Origin: Planctomycetota bacterium
GTDB lineage: Bacteria > Planctomycetota > PLA2 > JAEUHO01
NCBI GenBank assembly: GCA_029259775.1
Contig: JAJDEN010000040.1
Coordinates: forward strand, 1-64,000
Direction: 5' to 3'
Length of the DNA: 64,000 bases
Positions 54,270 through 63,705 of the stretch are shown piece by piece. How positions within the stretch are numbered: position 1 is the stretch's first letter; each line of letters starts with the position of its first letter. Below the pieces are notes generated by a model, which did no database searches, was not told where the DNA came from, and saw only the letters and a list, made by a program, of their open reading frames with translations. A program made the position numbers and the translations under genes.

Positions 54270-56228
54270 TTGAAACTCCATCTCGTCGACTGGCTCGTGA
54301 TCGGCGGGTATCTGAGCCTGGCGCTCGCGATCGGCATCACGCTCTCGCGCCGCGCGAGCCGCAGCGTGGATCAGTTCTTCCTCACGGGGCGCAGCCTGCC
54401 TTGGTGGGTCGCCGGCACATCCATGGTGGCGACCAGCTTCGCGGCCGACACGCCGTTGGTGGTCACGGCATGGGTACGGGACACGGGCATCTGGATGAAC
54501 TGGATCTGGTGGTGCTACGCCGTAAGCGGCATGCTCGGCACCTTCCTCTTTGCCCGCTGGTGGCGCCGGGGCGAGGTGATGACCAAGGCGGAGCTCGCGG
54601 AGCTGCGCTACGGCGGGCGCGACGCGAGCGCCCTGCGCGGAACGCTTGGCATCCTGCACAGCTCCGTGATGAACGTGATGATCCTCTGTTGGGTCATGCT
54701 CGCGGCGGTGAAGATCTTCGAGGTCCTCTTCGAGATCGACAAGATCTACGGCGTCGGGCTCGCGGCACTCCTGGCCGTGAGCTACTCCGCGCTCTCCGGG
54801 ATCTGGGGCGTGGTCGTCACCGACCTCATCCAATTTGCGATGGCCCTGGTCGGCGCCTTCGCGCTCGCGTGGCTCTCATGGGCAGCCATCGGAGGCAGCA
54901 CCGGACTCGCCGAGGCCGTCGCCGCCGGAGGCTCCATCACGGCGGACAAGCTGGAGATGCTCCCGCCGTCGGGCCAGGGCGGGTTCTTCGACGCGAGCTT
55001 CTGGACGGCCAACATCGCCGCCTTCGCCGTGTGGCTGGGTGTCGCCTGGTGGGCCGTCGAGAGTGCAGACGGCGCCAGCGTCGGCGTGCAGCGCATCGCC
55101 TCTACCAAGAACGAGCGCCATGGCCTTCTGGCCTACCTCTGGTTCAACGTCCTGCACTACGCCGTGCGCCCGTGGCCGTGGATCATCGTCGCCATCGCCT
55201 CGCTCGTCGTCCTGCCGCAACTCAAGGTGACGGCGCCCGTCAGCGGCACGGTGGTCGCCGTGAGCGAGGAGGCGGTCAAGATCCAACCCAAGAACGGCGC
55301 CGCCGTCAGCGTGCCGCTCACGACGAAGGACTCGACGGAGGACTGGCACGCGGAGCCAAGCGTGGCGAAGGGCGACGCGATCGCCAAGGACAAGGTGATC
55401 GCCAAGAGCGACTCCGAGAAGGCGTACGTCGTCATGATGACGCGCTACCTTCCGATCGGCCTGCTCGGTCTCATGATCGCGTCGCTGCTCGCGGCGTTCA
55501 TGTCCACGATCGACACACACGTAAACCTCTCGTCGGCGTTCTTCGTCAACGACGTCTACAGGCGGTTCCTACGCAAGGCCGCCAACGACAAGCACTACAT
55601 CCGCGTCGCACGCATCTCGAGTTTCGTGGTCATCGGGCTTGCGGGCTCGCTCACCTTCGCGATGGACTCCATCGGCGATCTGTTCATCTTCTTCCTCGCC
55701 TTCCTCTCGGGCGTAGGACCGGTCTACATCCTGCGCTGGCTGTGGTGGCGCATTCGCGCCGCAACCGAGATCACGGCGATGATCACATCGGGCTCCTTCG
55801 CGCTCCTCGTCACCTTCGTCGACATCGAGTGGAGCCTCGGCTCGCTCTCGCCCGACGGGACCCTCTCCTCCGGAGGCCGGCTGCTCGTCGTGGTGCTGTC
55901 CTCCTTCACGTGCGCCATGCTCGTGACGTTCCTGCTCCCGAAGCCCGATCCCAAGGCGCTGGTCGACTTCTACCGCAAGGTACGTCCGCGCGGTTTCTGG
56001 GGGCCCGTGCGTGCGCACCTGACGGGGCCGGTCAGGCTCGACCCGCTCGCTCCGATTGCAGCGGGTGTACTCGGTGGCCTCGCGCTGATCTTCGGCGTGC
56101 TCTTCGCCACGGGGAAGCTCCTCCTCGACGCGTCCGAGTCGTGGGTCTGGCTGCTCGTCGCGGCAGGCGGCGCCATGGCTGTCGCGTGGAGTCTCAGGAC
56201 AAGCGCCCCCAAGGACACGACCGAATGA
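54270..56228 (+). CDS. Sodium:solute symporter with inserted soluble domain
   Basis: The 652-residue protein belongs to the SSS family (SGLT-like fold): about 13 helices, with DQFFLTGRSLPWWVAGTSM as the family start. Residues ~318-385 form a soluble insertion (VTAPVSGTVVAVSEEAVKI and a Lys/Asp-rich part) that resembles a biotinyl/lipoyl-type hammerhead, lying between two helices. The substrate is unknown. I place the start at TTG 54270, with AGGAG upstream; it is divergent from the operon at 54172. The nearby GH20 enzyme suggests a sugar or amino sugar, by position only. Confidence 0.85.
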   Translation: MKLHLVDWLVIGGYLSLALAIGITLSRRASRSVDQFFLTGRSLPWWVAGTSMVATSFAADTPLVVTAWVRDTGIWMNWIWWCYAVSGMLGTFLFARWWRRGEVMTKAELAELRYGGRDASALRGTLGILHSSVMNVMILCWVMLAAVKIFEVLFEIDKIYGVGLAALLAVSYSALSGIWGVVVTDLIQFAMALVGAFALAWLSWAAIGGSTGLAEAVAAGGSITADKLEMLPPSGQGGFFDASFWTANIAAFAVWLGVAWWAVESADGASVGVQRIASTKNERHGLLAYLWFNVLHYAVRPWPWIIVAIASLVVLPQLKVTAPVSGTVVAVSEEAVKIQPKNGAAVSVPLTTKDSTEDWHAEPSVAKGDAIAKDKVIAKSDSEKAYVVMMTRYLPIGLLGLMIASLLAAFMSTIDTHVNLSSAFFVNDVYRRFLRKAANDKHYIRVARISSFVVIGLAGSLTFAMDSIGDLFIFFLAFLSGVGPVYILRWLWWRIRAATEITAMITSGSFALLVTFVDIEWSLGSLSPDGTLSSGGRLLVVVLSSFTCAMLVTFLLPKPDPKALVDFYRKVRPRGFWGPVRAHLTGPVRLDPLAPIAAGVLGGLALIFGVLFATGKLLLDASESWVWLLVAAGGAMAVAWSLRTSAPKDTTE

Positions 56229-56713
56229 CGTACACCGCCGCCGGCCTGCTCGACATCCATGAACGCACGCACCGGAGCATCCAGGGCGTGCTCGACCACG
56301 TGGCCACGCTGCCCGAGGCCGAACTCACGCGTAGCGCAGAGGGCTTCAGCTACCCCACGCTGGCCTCGCAGCTCCATCACGTCATCGGCGCCGAGCGCTA
56401 CTGGTTCGGCGTACTGAATGCCGACATCTGCCTCGATGACGACGAGGCCACGCACCAGACCATCGACGCGCTGCGCGCCCTTCGGCAGGAGGTCGCGAAC
56501 GCAACCGCCGCATTCATTCGATCGCGCACGGATGACGAGCTGAGCACCTTGCGCACCATCACCAAGTGGAACGGCGAGACAGCCGAGGTCGTGCCCGCGC
56601 ACGTGCTGCTACGAACCCAGACCCACGCCTACCAGCACCAGGGCGAGATCGCCACCATGCTCCGCCAGTTCGGACACACCTGCCCGGCCATGCTCGACTT
56701 CCCGCTGACCTAG
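56225..56713 (+). CDS. DinB-family protein, paralogue B
   Basis: The 162-residue protein is a close paralogue of the one at 47786-48286 and keeps the same histidines (SQLHHVIGAERYW, HAYQHQGEIATML). Its ATG overlaps the symporter stop by 4 bp, so it is part of that transcript. Its stop lies within the left inverted repeat of the element at 56710-56957, which therefore inserted at, or helped form, the end of the gene. Confidence 0.88.
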   Translation: MTYTAAGLLDIHERTHRSIQGVLDHVATLPEAELTRSAEGFSYPTLASQLHHVIGAERYWFGVLNADICLDDDEATHQTIDALRALRQEVANATAAFIRSRTDDELSTLRTITKWNGETAEVVPAHVLLRTQTHAYQHQGEIATMLRQFGHTCPAMLDFPLT

Positions 56714-56957
56714 CCCGGATGTTGCGTGAAGCGTGCGCCGCCTGGGGACGGATCCACCCAGGGCGGGGTTCGGGGAGCGGCCGCCCGCGTGGTTCGAGGC
56801 AACACCCTGCTCTCGGGCTGCACTCGCGCCCGAGGTCGAAGCCGAAGGGCGGATTCGGTGCTGAGCCCACCATGGACGCCCTTCGGCAATGAGATCGGGT
56901 GCGAGTGTGTCCGAGAGCCGCACGATTCAGCTTGTGTTCACGCAACATGCGGGCTAG
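56710..56957. mobile_element. MITE-like element with 21-bp inverted repeats
   Basis: A 21-bp sequence at 56710-56730 (CTAGCCCGG, then ATGTTGCGTGAA) is repeated in inverted form at 56937-56957 with only one mismatch. The 248-bp unit has no ORF of its own. This is the size and layout of a miniature inverted-repeat element or a mobile non-coding repeat. No target duplication is clear at the ends. The left end provides the stop codon of the DinB gene. Confidence 0.65.
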
Positions 56958-57003
56958 CCCTCGACCGGGGTACGAAGCGAGCCTGGTGGCGTACCATCCA
57001 GCC

Positions 57004-59406
57004 ATGCGCCGACTCTCCCTCGTCTTCCTGTTCCTCGCCGCGTGCGGCGGCAGCGGCGGTGGTGCCCCCCCGTCGACAGCGTCTCCCCAGGTCGTGTCCG
57101 TCTCAGGCGTGATCTCGGCCCAGCAGGCAAGCGCGTTCATGGTCCAAGGTGTGGACTACCCGGGCGATCCCTTCCTCGGCGTGATCGTTCGCTTCACAGC
57201 CGCAGCCGGCAGCCCCTTCGATGGCTGCCGCAGCGCAACGCTCGAGCAAGCGGCTGTGCGTCTCTCGAGCACGGAAATCGAAGGCACACTCCCGGCGTTC
57301 GAACTGGCGGGCGATGAGGCGTGCTGGGTCACGGTCATCTTTCCCGACGGTCTCGAGCTCGCGTCGCCGACACCGATCGCCACGCTTCTGGGCACCCGTG
57401 ATCCGGCCTACGACCACGACGGCGATGGCACGCACGATCGCTGCGATCCCGACACCTACGACTTCGAAGAGGATCCGCTCGCAGCCCGGCCGGTCGGCAC
57501 CCGTCAGGTCGACCAAGCGACGGCCGGCTTCGAAGTCTTCGATGCCGGCGGTGACCGCGCCGTGCACTACGCGAACGCTGCCGCTACCGCGGTGAGCGAC
57601 CGCTTCGAGCGCCTGCGCTGCGACACCAGCCAGCAGGATCTAACGGCGTACCTCGACTTCGACGCGACAGCGCAAGCCGCGCATGTCGAGCTTTGGTCCG
57701 ACGGCAGCTACGCTGGAAACTCGGGCGCTGGTCTTCTGTTCCAGGTCACGAACACGGGCGAGCTGCGCCTCTACCAACGCGTCCGGCGAAGCCTGCCTAA
57801 CGCAGTCGGCGCAAGTCTCCCGAGCAGCGGACGCCTCCGCCTCCGCCTGCTCAAGGGTCCGGCCAACACGAGTACCCTGCATGTCGATGCGTGGGTCAGC
57901 GGCACCTGGGTGGCCGACCACGCTGTGTTCCCGATCCAAAACGACACCTGGTTCACCGGGCGAAATGTAGTCATGGCCGAGTACGGAAACAGCACGCGTG
58001 GGCTCAAGCGCATCAGCGTCGTACGTCACGTCGCTCCCGCGGCCCTGACCGTCCTCGAGACGGCGGAGGGCAGCGCGAGTTGGAAGGTCTTCCAGCGGGA
58101 CGCGAGCGACGAAGCCACGATCCCCGTGCGCTGCCAGTACGAGGCCGCGGCCTCGGCCCGCCTCGAGGCGCGCGTGGTGAACGCGGGCACGCAGAGCGTC
58201 CTGCCCGGCCACGACTTCGCCGACCACACGATCCCGGCGCCGCCCACTTCCGGCGGCGTGCTCGAGCTGGCCGTGAGGGGCGTCCCCACGGGCGGCAACT
58301 ACGATGTCGAAGTACGACTCGTGGACACGGCGTCGAGCGTGACGCGGGGCAGCGGACGGTTGCGTGAGGTGGCGGTCGGCGACCTCTACCTCTGCATCGG
58401 ACAGAGCAACATGGCCGGCTACTCCGGCAACCTCATCGGGGCCACGACACCCCTCCCGCAAGTCCACCTCTTCCATAACAGCGATACCTGGCTGCAGGCC
58501 TCCGAGCCGATGGACAACAGCGCCTTCCAGCGTGACGGCGTCTCGGCCGAAAACCCGCTGCACTCCCTGATGCTGCCCTTCGCCGTCGCGCTCTACCAAG
58601 CGACGGAGGTTCCCGTCGGGATCATCCCCTCGCCGCTGGGCGGCACAAACCTCTACGTCCAATGGCAGCGCAATGCGAGCGACCCCGATGACAGCGGCAC
58701 GCTCTACGGCTCGGGCCTGCGCCGCGCCGCACTGCACGGCGGCACGCCCCTGCGTGGCATCCTCTGGTACCAAGGAGAGTCGGACGCCATCGCCGGCCGC
58801 ACCACCGCGCAATACCGCGCCGACCTCGAGGCGCTCGTGTCGAACTACCGGGCTGACCTGGGCGCCCCGCAGGCGATCTTCCTCTGCGTGCAGCTGGGTA
58901 CCTGGGCCAGCGGCGGGTTCCCGCACTGGACCAACGTCCAGGAAGCGCAGCGCCAAGTGTGCGCCGCGGACCCACTTGCGGCTCTGGCAACCGTGCACGA
59001 TCAGGCCCGCTCCGACGGCATCCACTACACCGTCGCGGCCTACCAAGAGCTAGGCGCGAGGATGGCGGACCAAGCACGCGTGCTTGTGTTCGGCGAGGCG
59101 ATCGACCCGCTCGCCGAGCTCACGACCGCCGTCGCCGTGAATGCCGGCGCCGACATCGAGCTGCGCTACGACGCGCCGGTCTCAGGCGGGCAGGCCTCCC
59201 TGTTCGAGGTCGTCGATGCGGGCGGCGTGAATCCCATCGTGGGCGTGAGCGCTGCGGGAAGCACCATCACCCTCCAGCTCACGCGCGTACTCAGTGGTGC
59301 CGCGACCGTGCGCTACGGCATGTCGACGGGCCCGGCTGTCGCGTGGGTCGTCGACGCGAACGGGGTCACCGTCCCGGCGTTCGCCGCCGTGAATGTCTCG
59401 CCCTAG
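57004..59406 (+). CDS. Lipoprotein with sialate O-acetylesterase (SGNH) domain
   Basis: The 800-residue protein has lipobox FLAAC (C14) followed by a Gly/Ser/Pro linker. The N-terminal part has IPT/Ig-like and lectin-like beta-sandwich regions. Residues ~455-690 are a SGNH esterase of the sialate O-acetylesterase type: LYLCIGQSNMAGYSG (catalytic Ser), GILWYQGESDA, and SDGIHYTVAAY (Asp-x-x-His). A final beta domain follows. It should remove acetyl groups from glycans at the cell surface. Confidence 0.88.
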   Translation: MRRLSLVFLFLAACGGSGGGAPPSTASPQVVSVSGVISAQQASAFMVQGVDYPGDPFLGVIVRFTAAAGSPFDGCRSATLEQAAVRLSSTEIEGTLPAFELAGDEACWVTVIFPDGLELASPTPIATLLGTRDPAYDHDGDGTHDRCDPDTYDFEEDPLAARPVGTRQVDQATAGFEVFDAGGDRAVHYANAAATAVSDRFERLRCDTSQQDLTAYLDFDATAQAAHVELWSDGSYAGNSGAGLLFQVTNTGELRLYQRVRRSLPNAVGASLPSSGRLRLRLLKGPANTSTLHVDAWVSGTWVADHAVFPIQNDTWFTGRNVVMAEYGNSTRGLKRISVVRHVAPAALTVLETAEGSASWKVFQRDASDEATIPVRCQYEAAASARLEARVVNAGTQSVLPGHDFADHTIPAPPTSGGVLELAVRGVPTGGNYDVEVRLVDTASSVTRGSGRLREVAVGDLYLCIGQSNMAGYSGNLIGATTPLPQVHLFHNSDTWLQASEPMDNSAFQRDGVSAENPLHSLMLPFAVALYQATEVPVGIIPSPLGGTNLYVQWQRNASDPDDSGTLYGSGLRRAALHGGTPLRGILWYQGESDAIAGRTTAQYRADLEALVSNYRADLGAPQAIFLCVQLGTWASGGFPHWTNVQEAQRQVCAADPLAALATVHDQARSDGIHYTVAAYQELGARMADQARVLVFGEAIDPLAELTTAVAVNAGADIELRYDAPVSGGQASLFEVVDAGGVNPIVGVSAAGSTITLQLTRVLSGAATVRYGMSTGPAVAWVVDANGVTVPAFAAVNVSP

Positions 59407-59437
59407 CCGCCTCAACCCGTAAGACCATGGCGTGTGC

Positions 59438-60220
59438 ATGCCCACCTACGAGTTCATCCTCGCCAACGCCCTTGCCGATCTGGCCCCCCTGCGCGCGGCC
59501 CAGCGCGAGACGCTGATCGCGCTGCCTGAGTTCTTCGTCGAGATGCATGTACGGCGTTCGGCGCTTCACTCGATCGAGCAGGAGGGAACCGTCGGCTACA
59601 TCGCCGTCTTGGACGGAACCCTGAACGAGCTCTACCTGGTGCCGGAACATCGCGAACAGGTGGATGCGATTCTCTCGCAAGCCATCAAGTCGCTCGAGTT
59701 GAAGCACGCCTGGGCCGCCACGTTCGACCCCCGCCTCTTCGAGGCCTGCACCGCCGCCGCTCGCAGCCACGCGGTCTTGGGCCTGAGTTTCCGCACGCTC
59801 AACGCGGTGGCGCTCCCGACCCCGGATCCTCTACCCTCCATGCGGCTGGCGACGCAGGCCGATGCGGCGGTCGTTCACGAGGCGAACCACCCGGAGGTCT
59901 TCGACGATCCGGCCGAGATCGATGTGTGGATCGACAACGGCTGGCTCACGCTCTTCGAAGTTCCGGATGGCCTCGCAGGGTTCGGGCTCTGCACGCCAAC
60001 GGGTCCGAATACGCCGGCTGCCGATATCGGCATCCGGGTGTGCCCTTCGTATCAGCGGCGCGGCCTCGGTGCGTGGATCGTCCAACGCATGGCCGCGCTT
60101 GCGCAGAGCCAAGGCCTCGTGCCCACGGCCGGCTGCGGGACCAACAACCCCAGCTCCCGCCGTACGCTGGAGCGAGCTGGGTTCGTTGCCGACCATCGTC
60201 TCGTCCAGTTCGAGTTCTAG
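59438..60220 (+). CDS. GNAT-family N-acetyltransferase
   Basis: The 260-residue protein has a diverged N-terminal half and a C-terminal GNAT domain with the acetyl-CoA loop RVCPSYQRRGLGAWIV and NPSSRRTLERAGFV. The substrate is unknown. The start ATG 59438 is preferred to the GTG 6 nt upstream. It is similar in layout to the acetyltransferase at 35763-36542. Confidence 0.87.
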   Translation: MPTYEFILANALADLAPLRAAQRETLIALPEFFVEMHVRRSALHSIEQEGTVGYIAVLDGTLNELYLVPEHREQVDAILSQAIKSLELKHAWAATFDPRLFEACTAAARSHAVLGLSFRTLNAVALPTPDPLPSMRLATQADAAVVHEANHPEVFDDPAEIDVWIDNGWLTLFEVPDGLAGFGLCTPTGPNTPAADIGIRVCPSYQRRGLGAWIVQRMAALAQSQGLVPTAGCGTNNPSSRRTLERAGFVADHRLVQFEF

Positions 60221-60246
60221 AGGGTGGTGCCCTCGGGAGAGTCCCC

Positions 60247-60477
60247 ATGTCCCTACGAAGCGGCGTCTGCCCCAACTGCGAATCCACGGAAGTCCATCAT
60301 GACTCCGCCAACCTCATGCGCTCGGCCCCGCCCCTGCGCGTAGGCCTTGGCGGCGCCGCCATTCGCCTGCACTTCGTGTGCACCGCGTGCGGGCTCGTGC
60401 AGGACTTCGTCGAGCCGGAGGGTGCTCGGCTCATCCGCGCCAAGTGGCCGCGGGTCGAACCCGCTGAGGATTCCTAG
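60247..60477 (+). CDS. Small zinc-ribbon protein
   Basis: The 76-residue protein has CPNC near the start and CTAC in the middle, the two knuckles of a small zinc ribbon. No signal peptide is present. It follows the acetyltransferase after 26 nt. Function unknown. Confidence 0.75.
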   Translation: MSLRSGVCPNCESTEVHHDSANLMRSAPPLRVGLGGAAIRLHFVCTACGLVQDFVEPEGARLIRAKWPRVEPAEDS

Positions 60478-60506
60478 GCACGGGGCCATGCGGCGCCCGT
60501 TGCGAC

Positions 60507-61640
60507 TCAGGATCCGCGGCGGGGCTTCAGATCCTGCTGCACCGCCTGAGGTCCCCCATCCCCGCTCGCGATGACGAAGACGTCGAACCGTCCGGCGTGT
60601 CCCGCTCCAACATCCGCGCCGCTTGCGAGCAGGATCTGATGCTGCGCCCGCGCCCGCTGCCACATCAGAACGGTGGCCGCGGCACTCGCACCTCCTGCGG
60701 AGAGGATCTCCGTGGAGGTCTGCGCCTTGTAGCCCGCGGCGTTGATGCGATCCGCGGGCGAGCGGCCCGTACTTGCCGGTACCGAGGTCGGGGTCATGTG
60801 CGAGAAGAAGCCGCCCGCCTTCATGGTCTGCGCGTGACTTTGGGCGGCCGCACGAAGTCGGCTGTCGATCCGTAGCGCGTGCAGGGGCAAGCGCTGGATG
60901 ATGGTCGCTGTGTCGAGGAGCTTCACGATCGCCGCTTCATCCATTCCCGTCTTGAGTGCGCCGGCAGCCCGGACACGGACGCTCTGACCGAGCATCTGCC
61001 GGTAGCGATTGACGTAGCGGATCTGCTCGCGGGCACGCGCCGGACACTCGGCACTGCGCGCCTCGTTGTAGACCCCGATCACCCACCCGTCGTAGTGCTG
61101 CGTCAGGACTTCCGCGGCGCTGCGGTGGTAGTCGCGGATGCCGACGCTCCGCATGTACCAGAAGAGCGGCAAGGGGCCGGCCGCCGCCCGCAGCTTGGGC
61201 GCGTCGTCACCGCGCCGCTTGAGGTCGTCGAAGAGGCGCCCGAGAAGCCGCAAGCGCTGGCCGATCTCGGCGGACTGGGGCAGAACGACCGCCTCCGCCT
61301 GGTCCCACAACGTGCGAACCACAGCCACGCGCCGGTCGACGATCTTCTGCAGCGCCTGAGCGGCCTTGCTGTTCGGGGCCAGCGTCTTGCGGTCGACGGG
61401 ATGGAAGATCGCGACCAGAGCCCGGTCCCGACAGCGGTCGAGTTCGTCACGCACACGGCCAAGGGACCGCAGCCTCTGCGCCAAGGGGTCGGCATCGAGC
61501 TTGTCGAGCGCTTCCCGCGCGAGCATGCGCAGATGCGCGACGGCGTGCGCCTTCTCGACGGCGGTCTCCTCTCGGGCGTTGGCCGAGGCGGCAGGCAGCA
61601 GCAGGACTGTGACGAAGAGAATCAGGGCTGCATTGCGCAT
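60507..61640 (-). CDS. Secreted CAP-domain protein
   Basis: The 377-residue protein has a signal peptide (~1-22) and a long helical region, then a C-terminal CAP (SCP/YkwD-type) domain: IDSRLRAAAQSHAQTMKAGGFFSHMTPTS with the conserved histidines. CAP proteins are secreted and of varied role; some bind metals or lipids. Function here unknown. Confidence 0.85.
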   Translation of the reverse strand: MRNAALILFVTVLLLPAASANAREETAVEKAHAVAHLRMLAREALDKLDADPLAQRLRSLGRVRDELDRCRDRALVAIFHPVDRKTLAPNSKAAQALQKIVDRRVAVVRTLWDQAEAVVLPQSAEIGQRLRLLGRLFDDLKRRGDDAPKLRAAAGPLPLFWYMRSVGIRDYHRSAAEVLTQHYDGWVIGVYNEARSAECPARAREQIRYVNRYRQMLGQSVRVRAAGALKTGMDEAAIVKLLDTATIIQRLPLHALRIDSRLRAAAQSHAQTMKAGGFFSHMTPTSVPASTGRSPADRINAAGYKAQTSTEILSAGGASAAATVLMWQRARAQHQILLASGADVGAGHAGRFDVFVIASGDGGPQAVQQDLKPRRGS

Positions 61641-61779
61641 GGGGAGCCTCCCAACTCGTGGCCATGGACCTGGGAACGTCGGCGGGGCCCGGTCTGCAGG
61701 GCTGATCTCAGCGGCCCCACCGGCGCCATACCGTACCGACGTTCGTCTGCGGCCTTGGGGACCACCGCCCGCCGCCGGG

Positions 61780-62094
61780 CTAGCGGCCGATCACCGCGTC
61801 GCCCGGCGCGACATCCCCGGCTCCGCCGACGGTCGTACCGACGGCTTGGGTCGCCTTCGCCTCGTGGATGATGATCTCGCCGACTTCCCTGCCGTCTCGT
61901 ACGACGAGCAGGGAATCCCCCGGTCGGATGCCGTCCCGCGTCCCGAGGGAGATCACGACCGACCCCCCGCCGTCAGACACCGCCAGCACCTGGCCCACCT
62001 TGGGCTCATAGCCCTCCGGCGCTGACGGCGGCCCGCTGCTGCACGCTGCCGCGAGGAGAACGCTCGAGAGCACGATCGCAAGCTTCAGTCGCAT
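61780..62094 (-). CDS. Small lipoprotein with beta-barrel-type domain
   Basis: The 104-residue protein has lipobox LAAAC (C18). The mature part has VISLGTRDGIRPGDSLLVVRDGREVGEI, the G-x-x-x-G-D pattern of small beta-barrels seen in FlgT C-terminal or related secreted domains. Function unknown. Confidence 0.75.
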   Translation of the reverse strand: MRLKLAIVLSSVLLAAACSSGPPSAPEGYEPKVGQVLAVSDGGGSVVISLGTRDGIRPGDSLLVVRDGREVGEIIIHEAKATQAVGTTVGGAGDVAPGDAVIGR

Positions 62095-62154
62095 CCGGGC
62101 ATCATAGGACGCTCCGCACCCGAAACCGGACATGGAACTCGAACGGCGCGCGCC

Positions 62155-63639
62155 TTAGGGCGTACGGGGCACCACGTACTCGAGGACCCGGTCGTGCCAG
62201 GGGATCCGGAGCCGCACGATCTCGGTATCCGCCGCCGGCCCGAACACATTGCCATCCGCCTCGAGCTCACCCTGGGTCCGCGGATCGAGGACGAGCGGGC
62301 CGAGGATGCGGTTGCCGAGGATGTCGAGTGACCACGGGCCGGCCGCCGGTTCCGTATCCATCAGTCGCTCGGAGTCGACGATCCAGTTGCCTTGAAAGAG
62401 CGCTGGGCTGAGTCCGCTCATGACGCGACCCGTGCGCGTAGGGAAGGCATCGGCGTAGCTGCGCGTGCCCGTGAACAGGTTGTCGACGAACGTCCAGTCG
62501 GGATCGATGCGCCCCTGCGCCGCGTCGACGTTGAGAAACATCGTGTTGAGGAAGAGCCCGCTGTCGTTGTCGACGAACGCGTTCCCCTCCATCCGGATCC
62601 AGGTTCCCCGCCGCTGCAAGGTGACCGCGTAACCTCCGGAGCCTGTTGCTGCGCATCCGGCCTTGGCCGCGCGGGCACCGAAGAACACGTTGTTCGAGAT
62701 CACGACGGGATCGGCCTGGGTACCGCCCATCTTCATATCGATGGAGTTCTCGCCACAGAGAAGCTCATTGGCGCCTTCGTGAAGGTAGGCCTCGGCCGTG
62801 AAGCCCATCACGTTGTTGTCGATGAGCGTGCCAGCGCCGAGGCCGTACGGCTCCCCGTCTCGATCGGTGTGCTGGTAGGAGTCCGTGTAGTTGAGGACGA
62901 CGTTGCTGACGATCCGGTTGTTCGTGCAGGCCCCATCACTGAGCTGGATCGCGACGGTGTCGCCCGAGCCCCAGCTCGCTTGATCGAAGCGCCGGAACAC
63001 GCAGCGCTGGACAAGGTTCTCCTGCGCGTCGAAGCGGATCCGCAGCGGCTGACCCAGCGTCTCATGCCAAAGGCAGTGATCGAACACGCACTGCGTGGCA
63101 CCGAACAGAAGACACGGCGCAAAACCATCGGCGAACGTGAGCCCGTGGAAGACCTGGTGGCTGTTCCCGATGACGCGCACGGCGATCAGCTGGGCCTGGC
63201 TCTCCCCGAGGCGCTCGGCGGGATGCGGCGCCGCGAGGATGTCGGCACCGACGGCCGGGCTGTAGACCACGAGCAGGGGCTCCGCTGCGGTACCCGACTG
63301 CGGGATGTAGAGCCAGCCGTCGTTCGTGCGGCCGTCGGAGCGGCCGCGGTAGTCGCCGGGGAGCAGCACGATGATCCGGACGCCGTGATCCAGGGGCGCG
63401 AGAATCTCGGCCGGCCAGCGATCCAGCGGCTGAAGGTCGGGCTGCATGACGTAGATGTCGCTACGCGCCCAGAACGCGGCCGTGTCCGCAAGGTAGGGCG
63501 CCGCGACCTCATGCGCTGAGGCTTCGAGCTCGCTCGGCGGCGGCGAACCGTCCTCCATGCCCCCGGCGGCGCCCGAGCCGCCGCACGCGACGTGCGCCAG
63601 AGCAAGCAGGAGATAGAGGAAGGAAAGCAACCCGCGCAT
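62155..63639 (-). CDS. Right-handed beta-helix lipoprotein
   Basis: The 494-residue protein has a lipoprotein leader (HVACGGSG, C19) and then a right-handed parallel beta-helix, seen as repeated turns such as QVFHGLTFADG, CVFDHCLWHET, NRIVSNVVLNYTDS and NNVMGFTAEAYLHEGANELL. This fold is typical of pectate lyase-like polysaccharide-degrading or surface-binding proteins. No catalytic set can be assigned by eye. Confidence 0.85.
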   Translation of the reverse strand: MRGLLSFLYLLLALAHVACGGSGAAGGMEDGSPPPSELEASAHEVAAPYLADTAAFWARSDIYVMQPDLQPLDRWPAEILAPLDHGVRIIVLLPGDYRGRSDGRTNDGWLYIPQSGTAAEPLLVVYSPAVGADILAAPHPAERLGESQAQLIAVRVIGNSHQVFHGLTFADGFAPCLLFGATQCVFDHCLWHETLGQPLRIRFDAQENLVQRCVFRRFDQASWGSGDTVAIQLSDGACTNNRIVSNVVLNYTDSYQHTDRDGEPYGLGAGTLIDNNVMGFTAEAYLHEGANELLCGENSIDMKMGGTQADPVVISNNVFFGARAAKAGCAATGSGGYAVTLQRRGTWIRMEGNAFVDNDSGLFLNTMFLNVDAAQGRIDPDWTFVDNLFTGTRSYADAFPTRTGRVMSGLSPALFQGNWIVDSERLMDTEPAAGPWSLDILGNRILGPLVLDPRTQGELEADGNVFGPAADTEIVRLRIPWHDRVLEYVVPRTP

Positions 63640-63705
63640 GCGGTGCTTTTACCAAGGACGCGCTGCGGCCGCACGCACACCGAGACGGATCGGGCGCTTC
63701 TCGGT

